From assembly GCF_030848305.1 (NCBI RefSeq), contig NZ_CP114598.1, positions 1,488,001 to 1,552,000 of the forward strand: a stretch of DNA of 64,000 nt. The letters run 5' to 3'. A program made the position numbers and the translations under genes. This document shows positions 53,254-62,866 of the stretch, piece after piece. How positions within the stretch are numbered: position 1 is the stretch's first letter; the number at the start of each line of letters is the position of its first letter. The stretch is from Akkermansia muciniphila (GTDB lineage Bacteria > Verrucomicrobiota > Verrucomicrobiia > Verrucomicrobiales > Akkermansiaceae). The notes under the pieces were generated by a model. That model was given only the letters and a program-made list of their open reading frames with translations. It made no database searches and had not been told where the DNA came from.

Positions 53254-54963
53254 ATGTCATCCTCAAAGGCGCAACAAGATGAGTGGTCCGGAAAAATCGG
53301 CGTGATTCTCGCTGTGGCCGGCAGTGCCGTCGGGCTGGGAAATTTTCTGCGCTTTCCGGGGCTGGCCGCTCAATATGGAGGGGGCGCCTTCATGGTGGCT
53401 TACGGGCTCATGCTTGTTCTGGTGGGCGTGCCCGTGGCATGGGCGGAGTGGTCCATCGGGCGGCGCGGCGGCCAGATGGGCGCCCATTGCGCCCCCGGCG
53501 TGTTCTGGTACCTGACCAAAGGGTCCAGGCTGTGGAAGTTTCTGGGCGTGCTGGCGGTTCTGGGGCCTTCATCCGTGGCTTTTTACTACATGGTGGTGGA
53601 AGCGTGGTGCTGCGGCTATTTCTGGAAGATGCTCACCCGTCCGGAGGTTTTTGCCACGGCGGAGGGGACGGCGCAGACTTTTTTCAGTTTCACGGGCATG
53701 TACGGTGACGGGAACGCCCTGTTGTCGGACAACGGGCTGCTGTGGATCGTCGTCGGGGTTATTTTGCTGAATCTGGTAATTATTTACCGTGGCATCAGCA
53801 AGGGCATCGAAATGTTTTCGCGCTGGTTCATGCCGTTGCTGCTGTTGATTTCCCTGGTGCTGCTGGTGCGCATTTTGTGCATCGGCACGCCGGACCCTTC
53901 TTATCCGGACCGCAGCATCGAGCAGGGACTGGGGTATATGTGGAATCCCAGCAAGGTGCTGGTGGAGGAACTGGACCGGGACAGCGGGGACTGGAAGACG
54001 GTTTCCATGGTTTCAGCCTCCCAGGCGGGAGCCTTGGATGAAGCCGTGCGGCAGGTGGAGATGTCCGGCGGAACCCGGAGGCTGACTGAGGTGTCCTTGT
54101 GGGACGGTCTGAAAAATATTGAGCTTTGGATTGCGGCCGCCGGGCAGGTTTTCCTGAGCCTTTCCGTAGGGACGGGGCTGATTCTGACGTATGCCAGCTA
54201 TGTCAAAAAGAAGGAGGATATTGCGTTGAGCGGCTTTTCGGCAGCCGCCTCCAATGAAGTGTGCGAGGTGGGCATTGCCGGTATGATGACGGTGCCTGCC
54301 GCCGTGGCGTTCCTGGGAGTGGCCGGAGCCGCCGGGCAGGGGACTTTTGCGCTGGGCTTCATGGTGCTTCCGCAGGCTTTTGCCAAGATGGGGGCCAGCG
54401 TGGTATTCGGCAGCCTGTTCTTCCTGCTTCTGACGGTGGCGGCGGTGACCAGCTCCATTTCCATGATGCAGGTGGGCTTGTCCTTTATTGAGGAATTCAT
54501 GGGGTTGAAACGCAAGATGGCTGTGGTGGTGCAGGGCTTTTTTACGGCTACGGGCACGTTCATCGTTGCCTGGTACAGCGGCAACCTGCTGGCGATGGAT
54601 ACTTATGACTTCTTTCTGGGCACGCTGTGTTTCTTTGTGAGCGCCATGGTGATGATGATTCTTTTTTCCTGGAAGCTGGGGGTGGACCGGGGGTTGAAGG
54701 ATTTGGAGGACAGTTCCGTCATCCGCATTCCCAGAATATACCGTTTCATCATGAAGTTTGTGACGCCTACGCTGTTGCTGGCGATTTTCCTGGCCTGGCT
54801 GGCGCAGAATATCTGGGTGAAGCAGGCCGCGCCCATTGAAGCGCTGGGGCGGGGAGAGCATGGGGCGGTCATTCCCATGGGGTTTCTGGCGGCTTATGCC
54901 CTGTTCCTGATTTTCATCACCATGGCGTCCGGAAGGCATAAGGTGTACCACGGTCCGCGATAG
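53254..54963 (+). CDS. sodium-dependent transporter, NSS/SNF family
   Basis: A 569-residue inner-membrane symporter with about 11-12 transmembrane helices. The first helix has the Na+/substrate motif VAGSAVGLGNFLRFPGLAAQYGGGAF, with the unwound GxGN region typical of LeuT-fold NSS proteins. Members import amino acids or related compounds with Na+. An insert of about 60 residues between helices 6 and 7 (WNPSKVLVEEL...) may be extracytoplasmic. The ATG at 53254 fits the family; an earlier in-frame ATG would add 24 residues. Substrate is not predictable here. Confidence 0.9.
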   Translation: MSSSKAQQDEWSGKIGVILAVAGSAVGLGNFLRFPGLAAQYGGGAFMVAYGLMLVLVGVPVAWAEWSIGRRGGQMGAHCAPGVFWYLTKGSRLWKFLGVLAVLGPSSVAFYYMVVEAWCCGYFWKMLTRPEVFATAEGTAQTFFSFTGMYGDGNALLSDNGLLWIVVGVILLNLVIIYRGISKGIEMFSRWFMPLLLLISLVLLVRILCIGTPDPSYPDRSIEQGLGYMWNPSKVLVEELDRDSGDWKTVSMVSASQAGALDEAVRQVEMSGGTRRLTEVSLWDGLKNIELWIAAAGQVFLSLSVGTGLILTYASYVKKKEDIALSGFSAAASNEVCEVGIAGMMTVPAAVAFLGVAGAAGQGTFALGFMVLPQAFAKMGASVVFGSLFFLLLTVAAVTSSISMMQVGLSFIEEFMGLKRKMAVVVQGFFTATGTFIVAWYSGNLLAMDTYDFFLGTLCFFVSAMVMMILFSWKLGVDRGLKDLEDSSVIRIPRIYRFIMKFVTPTLLLAIFLAWLAQNIWVKQAAPIEALGRGEHGAVIPMGFLAAYALFLIFITMASGRHKVYHGPR

Positions 54964-55065
54964 GCGCGGAAAGGCCTGCGCGGCTGCCCGTTTCCCGCAG
55001 TCTGAGGCAGGTTGTGAGGCAATCCGGAGGCTTGACCAGAGCCGGATTTGATATAGGCTGGAACC

Positions 55066-56625
55066 ATGTCCAGAACAAGGAGGATACGCAGGAAAAAGCC
55101 CCGTGCAGGCAGCGTCTGGAAAAAGCTGCTGCTGTGGGGCGTGCTGGGGATGCTTGTTCTGGCTGCCGCTGCGGTGGCGGGGTCTTATCTGTATGTCAGG
55201 GCCTACTTGAAGAGCGATGGTTTTTTAGCCATGCTGGAACAGTCCGCCATTGATGATATGAATGTGGAGACAGCCAGGATAGCCCCTCTTGACTGGGACG
55301 GCTCCGGCATCCGGTGCGGCGGCGTAATGATGGAGGGGCATGAGTTGTTGACTTCCCTTCAGGCCAGGGACATTGAGACGGAATTCAGCCGCTGGGATTT
55401 GCTGAAGCGCGCTTTCGTCATGACCTCCGTCAATATTGCGGAGCTGAAGCTTCAGCTCGCCCCCGCGTCTTTCCGTTTCAGGGAAAAGCCGGAAGGGCCC
55501 AGAAGCTGGGCGGAAGAGAATATTCTGCCGGATACGTTCCGTCTGGAAAAAGGGAGCATTGATTCCCTGTCCATTTCCTATGGGGAGGCCGGCCGGCTGT
55601 ATATTCTGGACGGGGCCCGCGTGGAGAGCGTCTATGACGCCGGTTCCAGCCAGTACAGGTTTGAAGTGCGGGGGGGAAAGCTGCTCCTTCCCTTCAGGGG
55701 ATGTCCCGAATTTTCCCTGATGTCCGGCACGGCGCAGTTTAACCATGCCGGCAGGAGGGTGAACGTCCCGTCCTGCCGCCTGACTACGGACTCCGGCGGT
55801 TATCTGGACATCAAGGGGGACTGGAACGGCTCTTCCTCCTTCTGGACGGCGAATATGGTGGTGAACGGCGTCCCTGTCTCTTCCTTCCTGGAAGATCATT
55901 GGAAAAAGCATGTGCAGGGCAGCATGAGCGGCGGGATAGACCTGCGCGGCGGACAGGACGGCGTCACCCATGTGGCCGGGCTCGCCAGATTGCAGGGCGG
56001 CATGCTGACCGGCCTTCCCGTCCTGGACAGGCTGGCCCTGTTCTGCGGTTCTTCCAGATTCCGGAATCTTCCCCTGCATGAGGCGTCCGCCCAGTTCGTC
56101 TATCAGGAATCCGCCTGGCATATTTCCAATATTCTGGTGGAAAGCGAAAACCTGGTCAGGGTGGAAGGCTGGCTGGAAATCGGGAAAGGGGGGGCGCTGA
56201 CCGGAAGGCTGCAGGTGGGGCTGAGGGCCGACGGCCTGTGGAAAGCTCTTCCGGGATTTTCCGATGTGTTTTCCGTGTCCCGCCAGGGAGCGGGAGGCAA
56301 TCTGGCGTGGGCCAATGTGAATATCGGCGGGACGTTGGACAACCCGTCGGAGGACTTGTCCGCGCGGCTCATCAAGGCGGCGGGAAACCGCCTGACGGAA
56401 ATAGGAATGGGCAAGGCGGCTGAAGTGGCGGACGTCGCGTCGCGGCTGCTGAACAGGGGAACCGGGAAAAACGGGGCAGGGGATGGTAAGGAACATCCTG
56501 GCCGCAAGTTCGGGATTCCCGCCGCGGACGAAGTTCCCGTCCCGGTTGTGCCGCAGTTGCAGGACGCTGCGGAAAAGGGGCTTAAAACAGGAAGTGACCT
56601 GATGAACGAATTAATGAATTGGTAA
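55066..56625 (+). CDS. AsmA-like envelope protein
   Basis: A 519-residue protein with a basic N-terminus and one membrane anchor (about residues 20-45), then a long beta-rich periplasmic domain. The repeated beta strands and the pattern LEKGSIDSLSISYGEAGRLY with MSGTAQFNHAG resemble AsmA/TamB-type lipid-transfer proteins, but no definite domain boundary is seen, so this is a fold guess. The C-terminus carries a helical Lys/Ala/Asp-rich region. It starts 103 bases after the NSS gene and ends 13 bases before the IF-1-like gene. Confidence 0.65.
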   Translation: MSRTRRIRRKKPRAGSVWKKLLLWGVLGMLVLAAAAVAGSYLYVRAYLKSDGFLAMLEQSAIDDMNVETARIAPLDWDGSGIRCGGVMMEGHELLTSLQARDIETEFSRWDLLKRAFVMTSVNIAELKLQLAPASFRFREKPEGPRSWAEENILPDTFRLEKGSIDSLSISYGEAGRLYILDGARVESVYDAGSSQYRFEVRGGKLLLPFRGCPEFSLMSGTAQFNHAGRRVNVPSCRLTTDSGGYLDIKGDWNGSSSFWTANMVVNGVPVSSFLEDHWKKHVQGSMSGGIDLRGGQDGVTHVAGLARLQGGMLTGLPVLDRLALFCGSSRFRNLPLHEASAQFVYQESAWHISNILVESENLVRVEGWLEIGKGGALTGRLQVGLRADGLWKALPGFSDVFSVSRQGAGGNLAWANVNIGGTLDNPSEDLSARLIKAAGNRLTEIGMGKAAEVADVASRLLNRGTGKNGAGDGKEHPGRKFGIPAADEVPVPVVPQLQDAAEKGLKTGSDLMNELMNW

Positions 56626-56638
56626 CCCTTTTTTTCAG

Positions 56639-56863
56639 ATGAAACCTTATCCCTGCCAAATGGTGCAGGCGGTCGCCGTTATCGTGGAGCGTATCGCGGA
56701 TACGGCTTTCCGCGCCACCCTGCCTAATGGCAAGACCGCCGTGGCTTTTGTAGAAAAAAAGAACGCTTCCCTGAGGGAGCTGCTCAAGCCGGGCGACCGG
56801 GTGAACGTGACGATTTGCCCGGCGGATTTTGACCGCGCCCGAGTGGACGGACTGGCGGAATGA
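56639..56863 (+). CDS. IF-1-like OB-fold protein
   Basis: A 74-residue protein that matches translation initiation factor IF-1 along most of its length: the strand VIVERIADTAFRATLPNGK, then AFVEKKNA and LKPGDRVNVTICPADFDRARV, close in order to the IF-1 elements LPNG, GDxVxVELSPYDLxRGRI. The basic turn that touches 16S rRNA in IF-1 is partly replaced. It could be the only infA or a paralogue; the rest of the genome decides. Its start is preceded by a pyrimidine run (CCTTTTTTTCAG) rather than a Shine-Dalgarno sequence, 13 bases after the AsmA-like gene. Confidence 0.65.
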   Translation: MKPYPCQMVQAVAVIVERIADTAFRATLPNGKTAVAFVEKKNASLRELLKPGDRVNVTICPADFDRARVDGLAE

Positions 56864-56979
56864 GGCGGTACGTTTTTCCCCTCATTATTGGGAGAAAGAG
56901 GCGTCGCGCTCGGCGCGGGCAGAACCGCTGTAAAGACGGAATGGTCCCGTGCCGGGATTGATGCGGAAAGGTCGTCCCT

Positions 56980-57588
56980 TTACAGCCGGGTGCGTCCTTC
57001 CAGAGCTTTCATCAGCGTCAGCGTGTCCGCGTGGCTGAGGCCGGAACCGGCAGGCAGCCCCTGGGCAGGGCGGGAAATCCTGCAATCCATTTCTTTGAGC
57101 AGATGGTGGAGGTAGGTGGCTGTTGCCTCCCCTTCCACGTCGGAGCCTGTTGCCAGAATGACTTCGCAGTCAGGCTGCCGGGAGACGCGTTCCACCAGGG
57201 ATTGAATGTTGAGGTCTTCCGGCTCCACATCATCCAGTGGGGAAAGCTTGCCGCCCAGGCAGTGGTACAATCCGCGGTAGGCGCTGCTGCGTTCAATGGG
57301 GATGACGTCCGTGGCCTGTTCCACCACGCAGATGAGGCGGCTGTCCCGTTCTTCGTCCCGGCAGGCGGCGCAGGGTTCCCCTTCCGTGCTGAAGAATCCG
57401 CAGACGGGGCAGGGCGTGACGTGTTCCGCCGCCTGGCCGATGGTGAGGGCAATCGCCTCCGCTTCCCCCATGTGCCCCTGGAGCATCCACAGGGCCATGC
57501 GTTCCGCGCCGCGGATGCCGATGCCCGGAAGCTGTTTCAGGGCGGTGACCAGTTCAAGCACGGGAATGGGATAGTCCAGATTATTCAT
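56980..57588 (-). CDS. recR: recombination protein RecR
   Basis: Part of the RecFOR/RecOR pathway that loads RecA on gapped DNA. The 202-residue protein shows the N-terminal HhH (LKQLPGIGIRGAERMAL), the C4 zinc finger (CPVCGFFSTEGEPCAAC) and the Toprim domain (LICVVEQATDVIPIER, YHCLGGKLSPLD). The ATG at 57588 gives the family N-terminus; it overlaps the stop of the preceding membrane-protein gene by 8 bases. No dnaX or ybaB gene is nearby. Confidence 0.95.
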   Translation of the reverse strand: MNNLDYPIPVLELVTALKQLPGIGIRGAERMALWMLQGHMGEAEAIALTIGQAAEHVTPCPVCGFFSTEGEPCAACRDEERDSRLICVVEQATDVIPIERSSAYRGLYHCLGGKLSPLDDVEPEDLNIQSLVERVSRQPDCEVILATGSDVEGEATATYLHHLLKEMDCRISRPAQGLPAGSGLSHADTLTLMKALEGRTRL

Positions 57589-58078
57589 GAGCGGGAGGAG
57601 GTTCGGAATGATGCCGGGGGGGAGAGGGTGGCCAAAGGATGGCGAGCGCGCCCGCGCCCCCTGCGGAAAGCAGGCATGGGACGGCATTGAAGAAAAAGCC
57701 CCACAGCCCCAGCGCCGGGGTAAAGCAGGCCAGAAGCAGGAGGAAAGCGGCCAGAACGGCCGTTTTGCGGAGTGTTCCGCGGATGAGCAGCAAATCGTAA
57801 ACGAGAGTCAGCGTCAACGCCATGCACAGCAGGAATCCCGTGCCGGGAGAAAGGGAGGGGGCGTCCGCGGGAAGCAGAAACGGGGCGGAGGCCATGGCTT
57901 CCTTCAGGCCCCGGGCCCAGACGGGAGTAATGCCCAGGGAGTAGAGCGCCACGATCAGGATAAGCCCGGCTACGGAGAACAGGGCCCAGCGCATGAGCAG
58001 AATGTCCTGGTGCGTTTTGGCGGGCATGGCTTTAAATGAAAAAAGCGGAAGCGCGATGGCTGCGGTGGCCGCAAACAT
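57581..58078 (-). CDS. small membrane protein between fabF and recR
   Basis: A 165-residue protein with about four hydrophobic segments (around residues 2-14, 28-50, 80-98 and 104-140) and a Pro/His-rich cytoplasmic tail. No family is recognised. It starts 37 bases after fabF and its end overlaps recR by 8 bases, so it belongs to the fabF-recR unit. An internal ATG at 58027 is a possible alternative start. Confidence 0.6.
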   Translation of the reverse strand: MFAATAAIALPLFSFKAMPAKTHQDILLMRWALFSVAGLILIVALYSLGITPVWARGLKEAMASAPFLLPADAPSLSPGTGFLLCMALTLTLVYDLLLIRGTLRKTAVLAAFLLLLACFTPALGLWGFFFNAVPCLLSAGGAGALAILWPPSPPRHHSEPPPAHE

Positions 58079-58115
58079 CAGCGCTTCCGCCGGAGAAAGG
58101 AGAGGCCCGGAAGGG

Positions 58116-59363
58116 TCAGGCGAACCGTTTCACGATGACGGAGGAGTTATGCCCCCCGAAGCCGAAGGAGTTGCTCAGGACGGCATCCACCCTGGTTTCA
58201 CGGGCCTTGTTGGGCACGCAGTCCAGGTCGCATTCCGGATCCTGGTTGTCCACGTTGATGGTGGGCGGGACGATGTTGTCCTGCATGGCCATCAGGCAGA
58301 CGGCCAGTTCCACGCCGCCGGCGGCGCCCAGAAGGTGGCCGGTCATGGATTTGGTGGAGCTGATCAGCAGCCCGTTTTTGGCGTGGTCGCCGAAGACGGC
58401 CTTGAGGGCCTTGATTTCGCAGATGTCGCCCAGCGGGGTGGAGGTGCCGTGCGTGTTGACGTAGTCGATTTCTTCCGGCTTCATTCCCGCGTGTTCCAGA
58501 GCCATTTTCATGCAGCGGGCGGCGCCGCGGCCTTCCGGGTCTGGGGCGGTAAGGTGGTAGGCGTCCGCAGAGATGCCGTAGCCGACGAGCTCCCCGTAGA
58601 TTTTCGCGCCGCGCTTCTGGGCGTGCTCCAGCGTTTCCAGAATGACAACGCCGGCGCCTTCTCCCATGACGAAGCCGTCGCGGTCCACGTCGTACGGGCG
58701 GGAGGCCCGCTGGGGTTCGTCATTGCGTGAGCTGAGGGCTTTCATGTTGCTGAACCCGGCCACGCCCGTGGGCAGGATGGTAGCTTCCGCCCCGCCGCAG
58801 ACCATGACGTCGGCGTCGCCGAACTTCATGATGCGCCAGGCTTCCCCGATGTTGTGGTTGGAGGTGGCGCAGGCCGTGACGATAGACATGTTCGGACCGC
58901 CGAGGCCGTATTCCATGGAGATGAGGCCGGAGGCAATGTTGCTGATCATGTACGGAATCATGAAGGGGGACACGCGGGCCGGTCCCTTGGAAAGAAGCGT
59001 GGCATGCTGGCTTTCCAGCGTGCCGAGACCGCCGATGCCGCTGCCCACCATGACGCCGATGCGGGTTTTGTCCTCCGCGTCCAGATCCAGCCCGGAGTCC
59101 TTGAGGGCCATTCCGGCGGCGCCCATGGCAAAGTGCGTGAAGCGGTCCACGCGGCGGGCGTCCTTGGGCGTCTTGAAGTACGGAGCGGGATCGAAATCCT
59201 TGACTTCACCGGCGATTTTCGTGGAGTAGCCGGTAACATCCATGGACTTGATGGTGTCAATGCCGCTGCGGCCAGCCTTCATGGCTTCCCAGGTGGATGC
59301 GAGATCATTGCCCAGGGGGCTGATCACTCCGATGCCGGTGATAACAATTCTGCGGTCGGTCAT
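58116..59363 (-). CDS. fabF: beta-ketoacyl-ACP synthase II
   Basis: Condensing enzyme of type II fatty acid synthesis. The 415-residue protein has the thiolase fold: the active-site C165 in VTACATSNHNIGEA, the two histidines in NTHGTSTPLGD and KSMTGHLLGAAG, and the N-terminal VITGIGVISPLGND. Start at 59363 agrees with the family and with a promoter 36-63 bases upstream. It is not in a fab cluster here (no acpP or fabG is adjacent). Confidence 0.96.
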   Translation of the reverse strand: MTDRRIVITGIGVISPLGNDLASTWEAMKAGRSGIDTIKSMDVTGYSTKIAGEVKDFDPAPYFKTPKDARRVDRFTHFAMGAAGMALKDSGLDLDAEDKTRIGVMVGSGIGGLGTLESQHATLLSKGPARVSPFMIPYMISNIASGLISMEYGLGGPNMSIVTACATSNHNIGEAWRIMKFGDADVMVCGGAEATILPTGVAGFSNMKALSSRNDEPQRASRPYDVDRDGFVMGEGAGVVILETLEHAQKRGAKIYGELVGYGISADAYHLTAPDPEGRGAARCMKMALEHAGMKPEEIDYVNTHGTSTPLGDICEIKALKAVFGDHAKNGLLISSTKSMTGHLLGAAGGVELAVCLMAMQDNIVPPTINVDNQDPECDLDCVPNKARETRVDAVLSNSFGFGGHNSSVIVKRFA

Positions 59364-59398
59364 AATAAGTGTGCGTGGTTGCAAATAATGCTTAAACC

Positions 59399-59426
59399 AG
59401 AATAGGCGACATTGCAGGAAAGTCAA
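59399..59426 (-). promoter_or_regulatory. sigma70-like promoter of fabF
   Basis: On the minus strand, TTGACT (59426 to 59421) and TATTCT (59404 to 59399) are separated by 16 bases, giving a transcript start near 59392 and a leader of about 30 bases. The box arrangement is close to consensus. Confidence 0.65.
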
Positions 59427-59654
59427 GCTAATCCCCCCTCTTTCCCGGTGCGGTGGAAACAGGATGGGAGAAAGGCCGTATCCTGTTGCCGGCAAGGGAT
59501 TTGCGGGTAAGGGTCTTCCCTGTTGCCTGCCGCGGCTCCGGGGCCGTGAGAGGATTTCAGGGTAAATTCCGCCGCGGCGTCCGTGTCCGGCAGGGCGTGG
59601 GACGGAGGCCTGCTTCCGGGGGCGGCGGACGGATATTTCTTCCGCCGAGCCCTT

Positions 59655-60170
59655 TTAACGGGGGACATCCGCCAACATCGGAAGAGGTGCGGCCCGGAAT
59701 TCCAGGGAAAGGGAGTTGACGCAGTAGCGCGCATTCTTCGGCGTCAGGCGTTCGCCATTGAAAATATGCCCCAGATGGCCTCCGCAGCGGGCGCATGTGA
59801 TCTCCGTGCGCCGCCCGTAGCCCGCATGGACGCTTGTGACGGCGTCCGGTAGGGAATCATCAAAACAGGGCCAGCCGCAACCGGCATCGAATTTGTCTTC
59901 CGACCGGAACAGGAGCGCACCGCATTTGCGGCAGGAATAGATGCCCGGCTCAAAGAAACTGACGAATTCCCCGGAGAAGGGCGGTTCCGTTCCCTGGTGT
60001 TCGATAATGCGTTTTTCCGTTTCCGTGAGGGGGCGGCGCGTTTGGGAAGGGCCGGGGTCGGGCACGTCCCGGGAGGCGGGAATTCCCCCATTCACGGCCA
60101 TGACTCCAGCCACGCCTTCCGCAATCACTCCTATCCATGATGCCCAGTGTCTCCGCTCTTCCTGATTCAT
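59655..60170 (-). CDS. msrB: peptide-methionine (R)-S-oxide reductase
   Basis: Repairs oxidised methionine. The 171-residue protein has the MsrB domain from about residue 45 (LTETEKRIIEHQGTEPPFSGEF), zinc-binding CRKCG and CARCG pairs, GWPCFDD, and the catalytic Cys in ARYCVNSLSL. The first 40 residues (WASWIGVIAEGVAGVMAVNG) are a hydrophobic extension that could be a membrane anchor or signal. Between this gene and fabF lie 291 bases that hold the fabF promoter but no gene. Confidence 0.93.
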   Translation of the reverse strand: MNQEERRHWASWIGVIAEGVAGVMAVNGGIPASRDVPDPGPSQTRRPLTETEKRIIEHQGTEPPFSGEFVSFFEPGIYSCRKCGALLFRSEDKFDAGCGWPCFDDSLPDAVTSVHAGYGRRTEITCARCGGHLGHIFNGERLTPKNARYCVNSLSLEFRAAPLPMLADVPR

Positions 60171-60281
60171 ATGTGCTTATGACCGGGTTGGGGCGGATTT
60201 TGCTCATTCATGAATCAATATCTTGCGGATATCGCCGTTTTTGGGGGGAGTGTCCTGGAAATGCGGGAGTCTATGGAAGGG

Positions 60282-61361
60282 TTAATACTCCAGCTCCAGC
60301 CAGAGCTGTTCCCAGATGCCCTGCCGCTGTTCTTCCTGGGGATGGGAGACGGACAGCCCCAGAAGGCGGAATGTACGGTCTCCGGAATCCAGTTCTTCCA
60401 TCAGGGTCCGCGCCAGGGGGAGGATGTCCTCCTTTTCCGTCAGCGTTTCCGGAACGGTCGTGCAGCGGGTCTTTTGGACAAAGTCCGGGAATTTAACCTT
60501 CAGGGTAAGGGTGTTTCCCCGGAAGCCGGCGCGCGCCAGGCGCCTTGCGAGTTCTTCCGCCAGCAGGGGGAGGTGCTGTTCCTGCGCTTCCTCCCTGGTG
60601 ACGTTTTCCCGGTAGGTCTCTTCACAACCTACGGATTTGCGGATGCGGGAAGGTTCCACGGGGCGGTCGTCCACACCGCGGGCGAAGTTGTAGAAGAGGG
60701 CTCCTATCTTGCCGAAATGCCGCACCAGGAAGTCCTTGTCCCGTGCCCGGAGCTGTGCCCCGTTGGTGATGGAAAGAGCGCGCATGCGTTCGGCGGTGGC
60801 GCGGCCGACTCCCCAGAAAGCTTCAATGGGAAGGGCCGCGATGAATTTCTCCGCCCGGGATGGATGGATTGTGAACAGGCCGTCCGGCTTGCGGTAATCA
60901 GAGGCGATTTTTGCCAGGAATTTGTTGTAGGAAACGCCGGCGGAAGCCGTCAGGCGAAGTTCCTGGCGGATTTCCTTTTTAATCCTCCTCGCAATGTCGA
61001 CGGCCAGCGGAATGCCCGGCTTGTTTTCCGTGACGTCCAGAAAGGCTTCATCCAGGGAGAGTGGTTCCACCAGGTCCGTATAACGGTGAAAGATGGCGTG
61101 TATCTGCGCGGAGACGGTCTTGTACACTTCCATGCGGTTGCGGGTGAAAATCAACTGGGGGCAAAGCTTGAGCGCCTTCATGGAGGGCATGGCGGAACGC
61201 ACGCCGAAGCGGCGCGCTTCATAGCTGGCCGCCGCCACCACGCCGCGCATTTCCGGCCGGCCTACGGCGATAGGTTTGCCGCGGTATTCGGGATGGTCCC
61301 GCTGTTCGATGGACGCGTAAAAGGCATCCATATCCACATGGATGATTTTTCTCTGGTTCAT
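60282..61361 (-). CDS. dinB: DNA polymerase IV
   Basis: Y-family translesion polymerase, 359 residues. The N-terminal HVDMDAFYASIEQRD holds the first metal Asp and steric-gate region; SLDEAFLDVT holds the catalytic Asp-Glu pair; TASAGVSYNKFLAKIASD and the HhH-like GVGRATAERM follow. The C-terminal little-finger domain is present, with no obvious clamp-binding QxxL-type end motif at the very C-terminus. Normal length for DinB. Confidence 0.94.
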   Translation of the reverse strand: MNQRKIIHVDMDAFYASIEQRDHPEYRGKPIAVGRPEMRGVVAAASYEARRFGVRSAMPSMKALKLCPQLIFTRNRMEVYKTVSAQIHAIFHRYTDLVEPLSLDEAFLDVTENKPGIPLAVDIARRIKKEIRQELRLTASAGVSYNKFLAKIASDYRKPDGLFTIHPSRAEKFIAALPIEAFWGVGRATAERMRALSITNGAQLRARDKDFLVRHFGKIGALFYNFARGVDDRPVEPSRIRKSVGCEETYRENVTREEAQEQHLPLLAEELARRLARAGFRGNTLTLKVKFPDFVQKTRCTTVPETLTEKEDILPLARTLMEELDSGDRTFRLLGLSVSHPQEEQRQGIWEQLWLELEY

Positions 61362-61546
61362 GGGAGCGTTTCATGATTCCTGACGGGGCGGAAAACATGA
61401 GGAAATGGGATGCCCCATCATAATCCGGCTTATCCAGCAAGTCCAGTTGGAAGGAGAAGCTTCGGCAGGGAGGCGAAAAAAGGCGGATTTTTTTGGGAAC
61501 GGGAGATTTAAGTGAAAAAATCTTCCGGCTATGGTACATTCCGGGC

Positions 61547-62866
61547 ATGCCCAGAGGAATGAAGGAACGCCTGTGCCGGAGTCTGGAAAAGGCGCTGCAT
61601 GTGGAACCCCGTGAATTGCCTGCCGCAGCGGGGGGAATTGTTCTGTTTTTCCTGCTGTTCCTGGCCTATTCCATGTTAAGGCCGGTCCGGGAGACGATGG
61701 GCATTGCCGGAGGCGTTCAGAATTTGCAGTGGCTTTTTACGGCTACTTTTGCCGCTTCCATAGGGATCCAGTTTTTATTTGGGTGGGCATCCTCAAAAGT
61801 GCGGAGAAAGGCCATTCTTCCGTGGACGTACGGTTTTTTCATTCTTAACCTGGTGGTTTTTGCGGCGCTTGTGCTGGCATGCCCGGGAAATATCTGGACG
61901 GCCCGTTCGTTTTATGTGTGGCTGTCCGTATTTAACCTGCTTACCGTTTCCGTGGCGTGGAGCGTGCTGTCGGACGTCATGAAGCCGGGGCAGATGAAAC
62001 GCCTGTTTGCCCTGATTGCCAGCGGAAGCAGCCTTGGGGCCATTGTGGGGCCGGCGGTGACGGCCGCCCTTGCCGGCGTGGCCGGCCATCTGTGGCTGTT
62101 TCTTGCTGCCGCTGTTTTTCTGGCGCTGGCGATGCTGGCGGGAATGTATTTGCACCGCTGGCGTGACAGGACTTCCCCGGAAGGAGCGGGTGTGGGGATT
62201 CCTCTTCCGGCCGACTGCCGGGAACGCCCTCTGGGAGGGAATCCTTTTGCCGGGGCGTCTGCCGTGTTCCGGTCTCCCTTCCTGATGGGCATCGGGCTGT
62301 TCATTATCCTGCTGGCCGGGACCAACACGTTCCTGTATTTTGAGCTGATGAGCGTTGTAGCGTCTTCCTTCCCTGATCCGGTGCGCCAGACGCAGGTATT
62401 CGGAGTACTGGACGCCGTTGTTCAGGGGTGTACCATGCTGCTTCAGGTATTTCTGGCGGGGCGTATTGTTCGGAAATTCGGATTGGCGGCATTGCTGGCG
62501 GCTGTCCCCGTTCTTATTTCCCTGGGTTTTGTCTGGATGGCTTTCGCTCCGGTATTTGCCGTCGTGGCCATAGTGATGGCGGTACGCCGCATCGGGGAAT
62601 ACGGAATGGTGCGTCCCGGCCGTGAAATGCTGAATTCCGTATTGTCCCCTGAAGAAAAATACAAGGCCAAGAGCTTTATTGATACGGTCCTTTACCGTGG
62701 CGGCGACGCCGTCAGCGCATGGCTGAAGAGCTTCTTTAACGTGTTGGGCTCCCATTCCCCGTGGGCCATGCTGGCCGGAGCCGCCATTTCCCTGCTTTGG
62801 GCGGCCACCGGCTTCCTGCTTGCGCACAGGTTCCGGAAGATGGCCGGAGTTCAGGGAAAGGAATAA
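61547..62866 (+). CDS. Tlc/AAA-type nucleotide transporter-like membrane protein (MFS fold)
   Basis: A 439-residue inner-membrane protein with about 12 transmembrane helices. The start FLAYSMLRPVRETMGIAGG and the segment LSDVMKPGQMKRLFALIASGSSLGAIVGP match the NTP/NDP exchange-transporter-like family (TlcA relatives) found in Chlamydiae, Rickettsiae and many free-living bacteria. In free-living species the substrate is not known; import of host ATP should not be assumed. The ATG at 61547 or 61559 may be the start. It stands alone, divergent from dinB. Confidence 0.78.
   Translation: MPRGMKERLCRSLEKALHVEPRELPAAAGGIVLFFLLFLAYSMLRPVRETMGIAGGVQNLQWLFTATFAASIGIQFLFGWASSKVRRKAILPWTYGFFILNLVVFAALVLACPGNIWTARSFYVWLSVFNLLTVSVAWSVLSDVMKPGQMKRLFALIASGSSLGAIVGPAVTAALAGVAGHLWLFLAAAVFLALAMLAGMYLHRWRDRTSPEGAGVGIPLPADCRERPLGGNPFAGASAVFRSPFLMGIGLFIILLAGTNTFLYFELMSVVASSFPDPVRQTQVFGVLDAVVQGCTMLLQVFLAGRIVRKFGLAALLAAVPVLISLGFVWMAFAPVFAVVAIVMAVRRIGEYGMVRPGREMLNSVLSPEEKYKAKSFIDTVLYRGGDAVSAWLKSFFNVLGSHSPWAMLAGAAISLLWAATGFLLAHRFRKMAGVQGKE

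Noticed and set aside
61547-62866. The idea of an energy-parasite ATP/ADP translocase
   Set aside because: Tlc-like proteins are common in free-living bacteria and the window is full of biosynthetic genes, so ATP theft is not supported.
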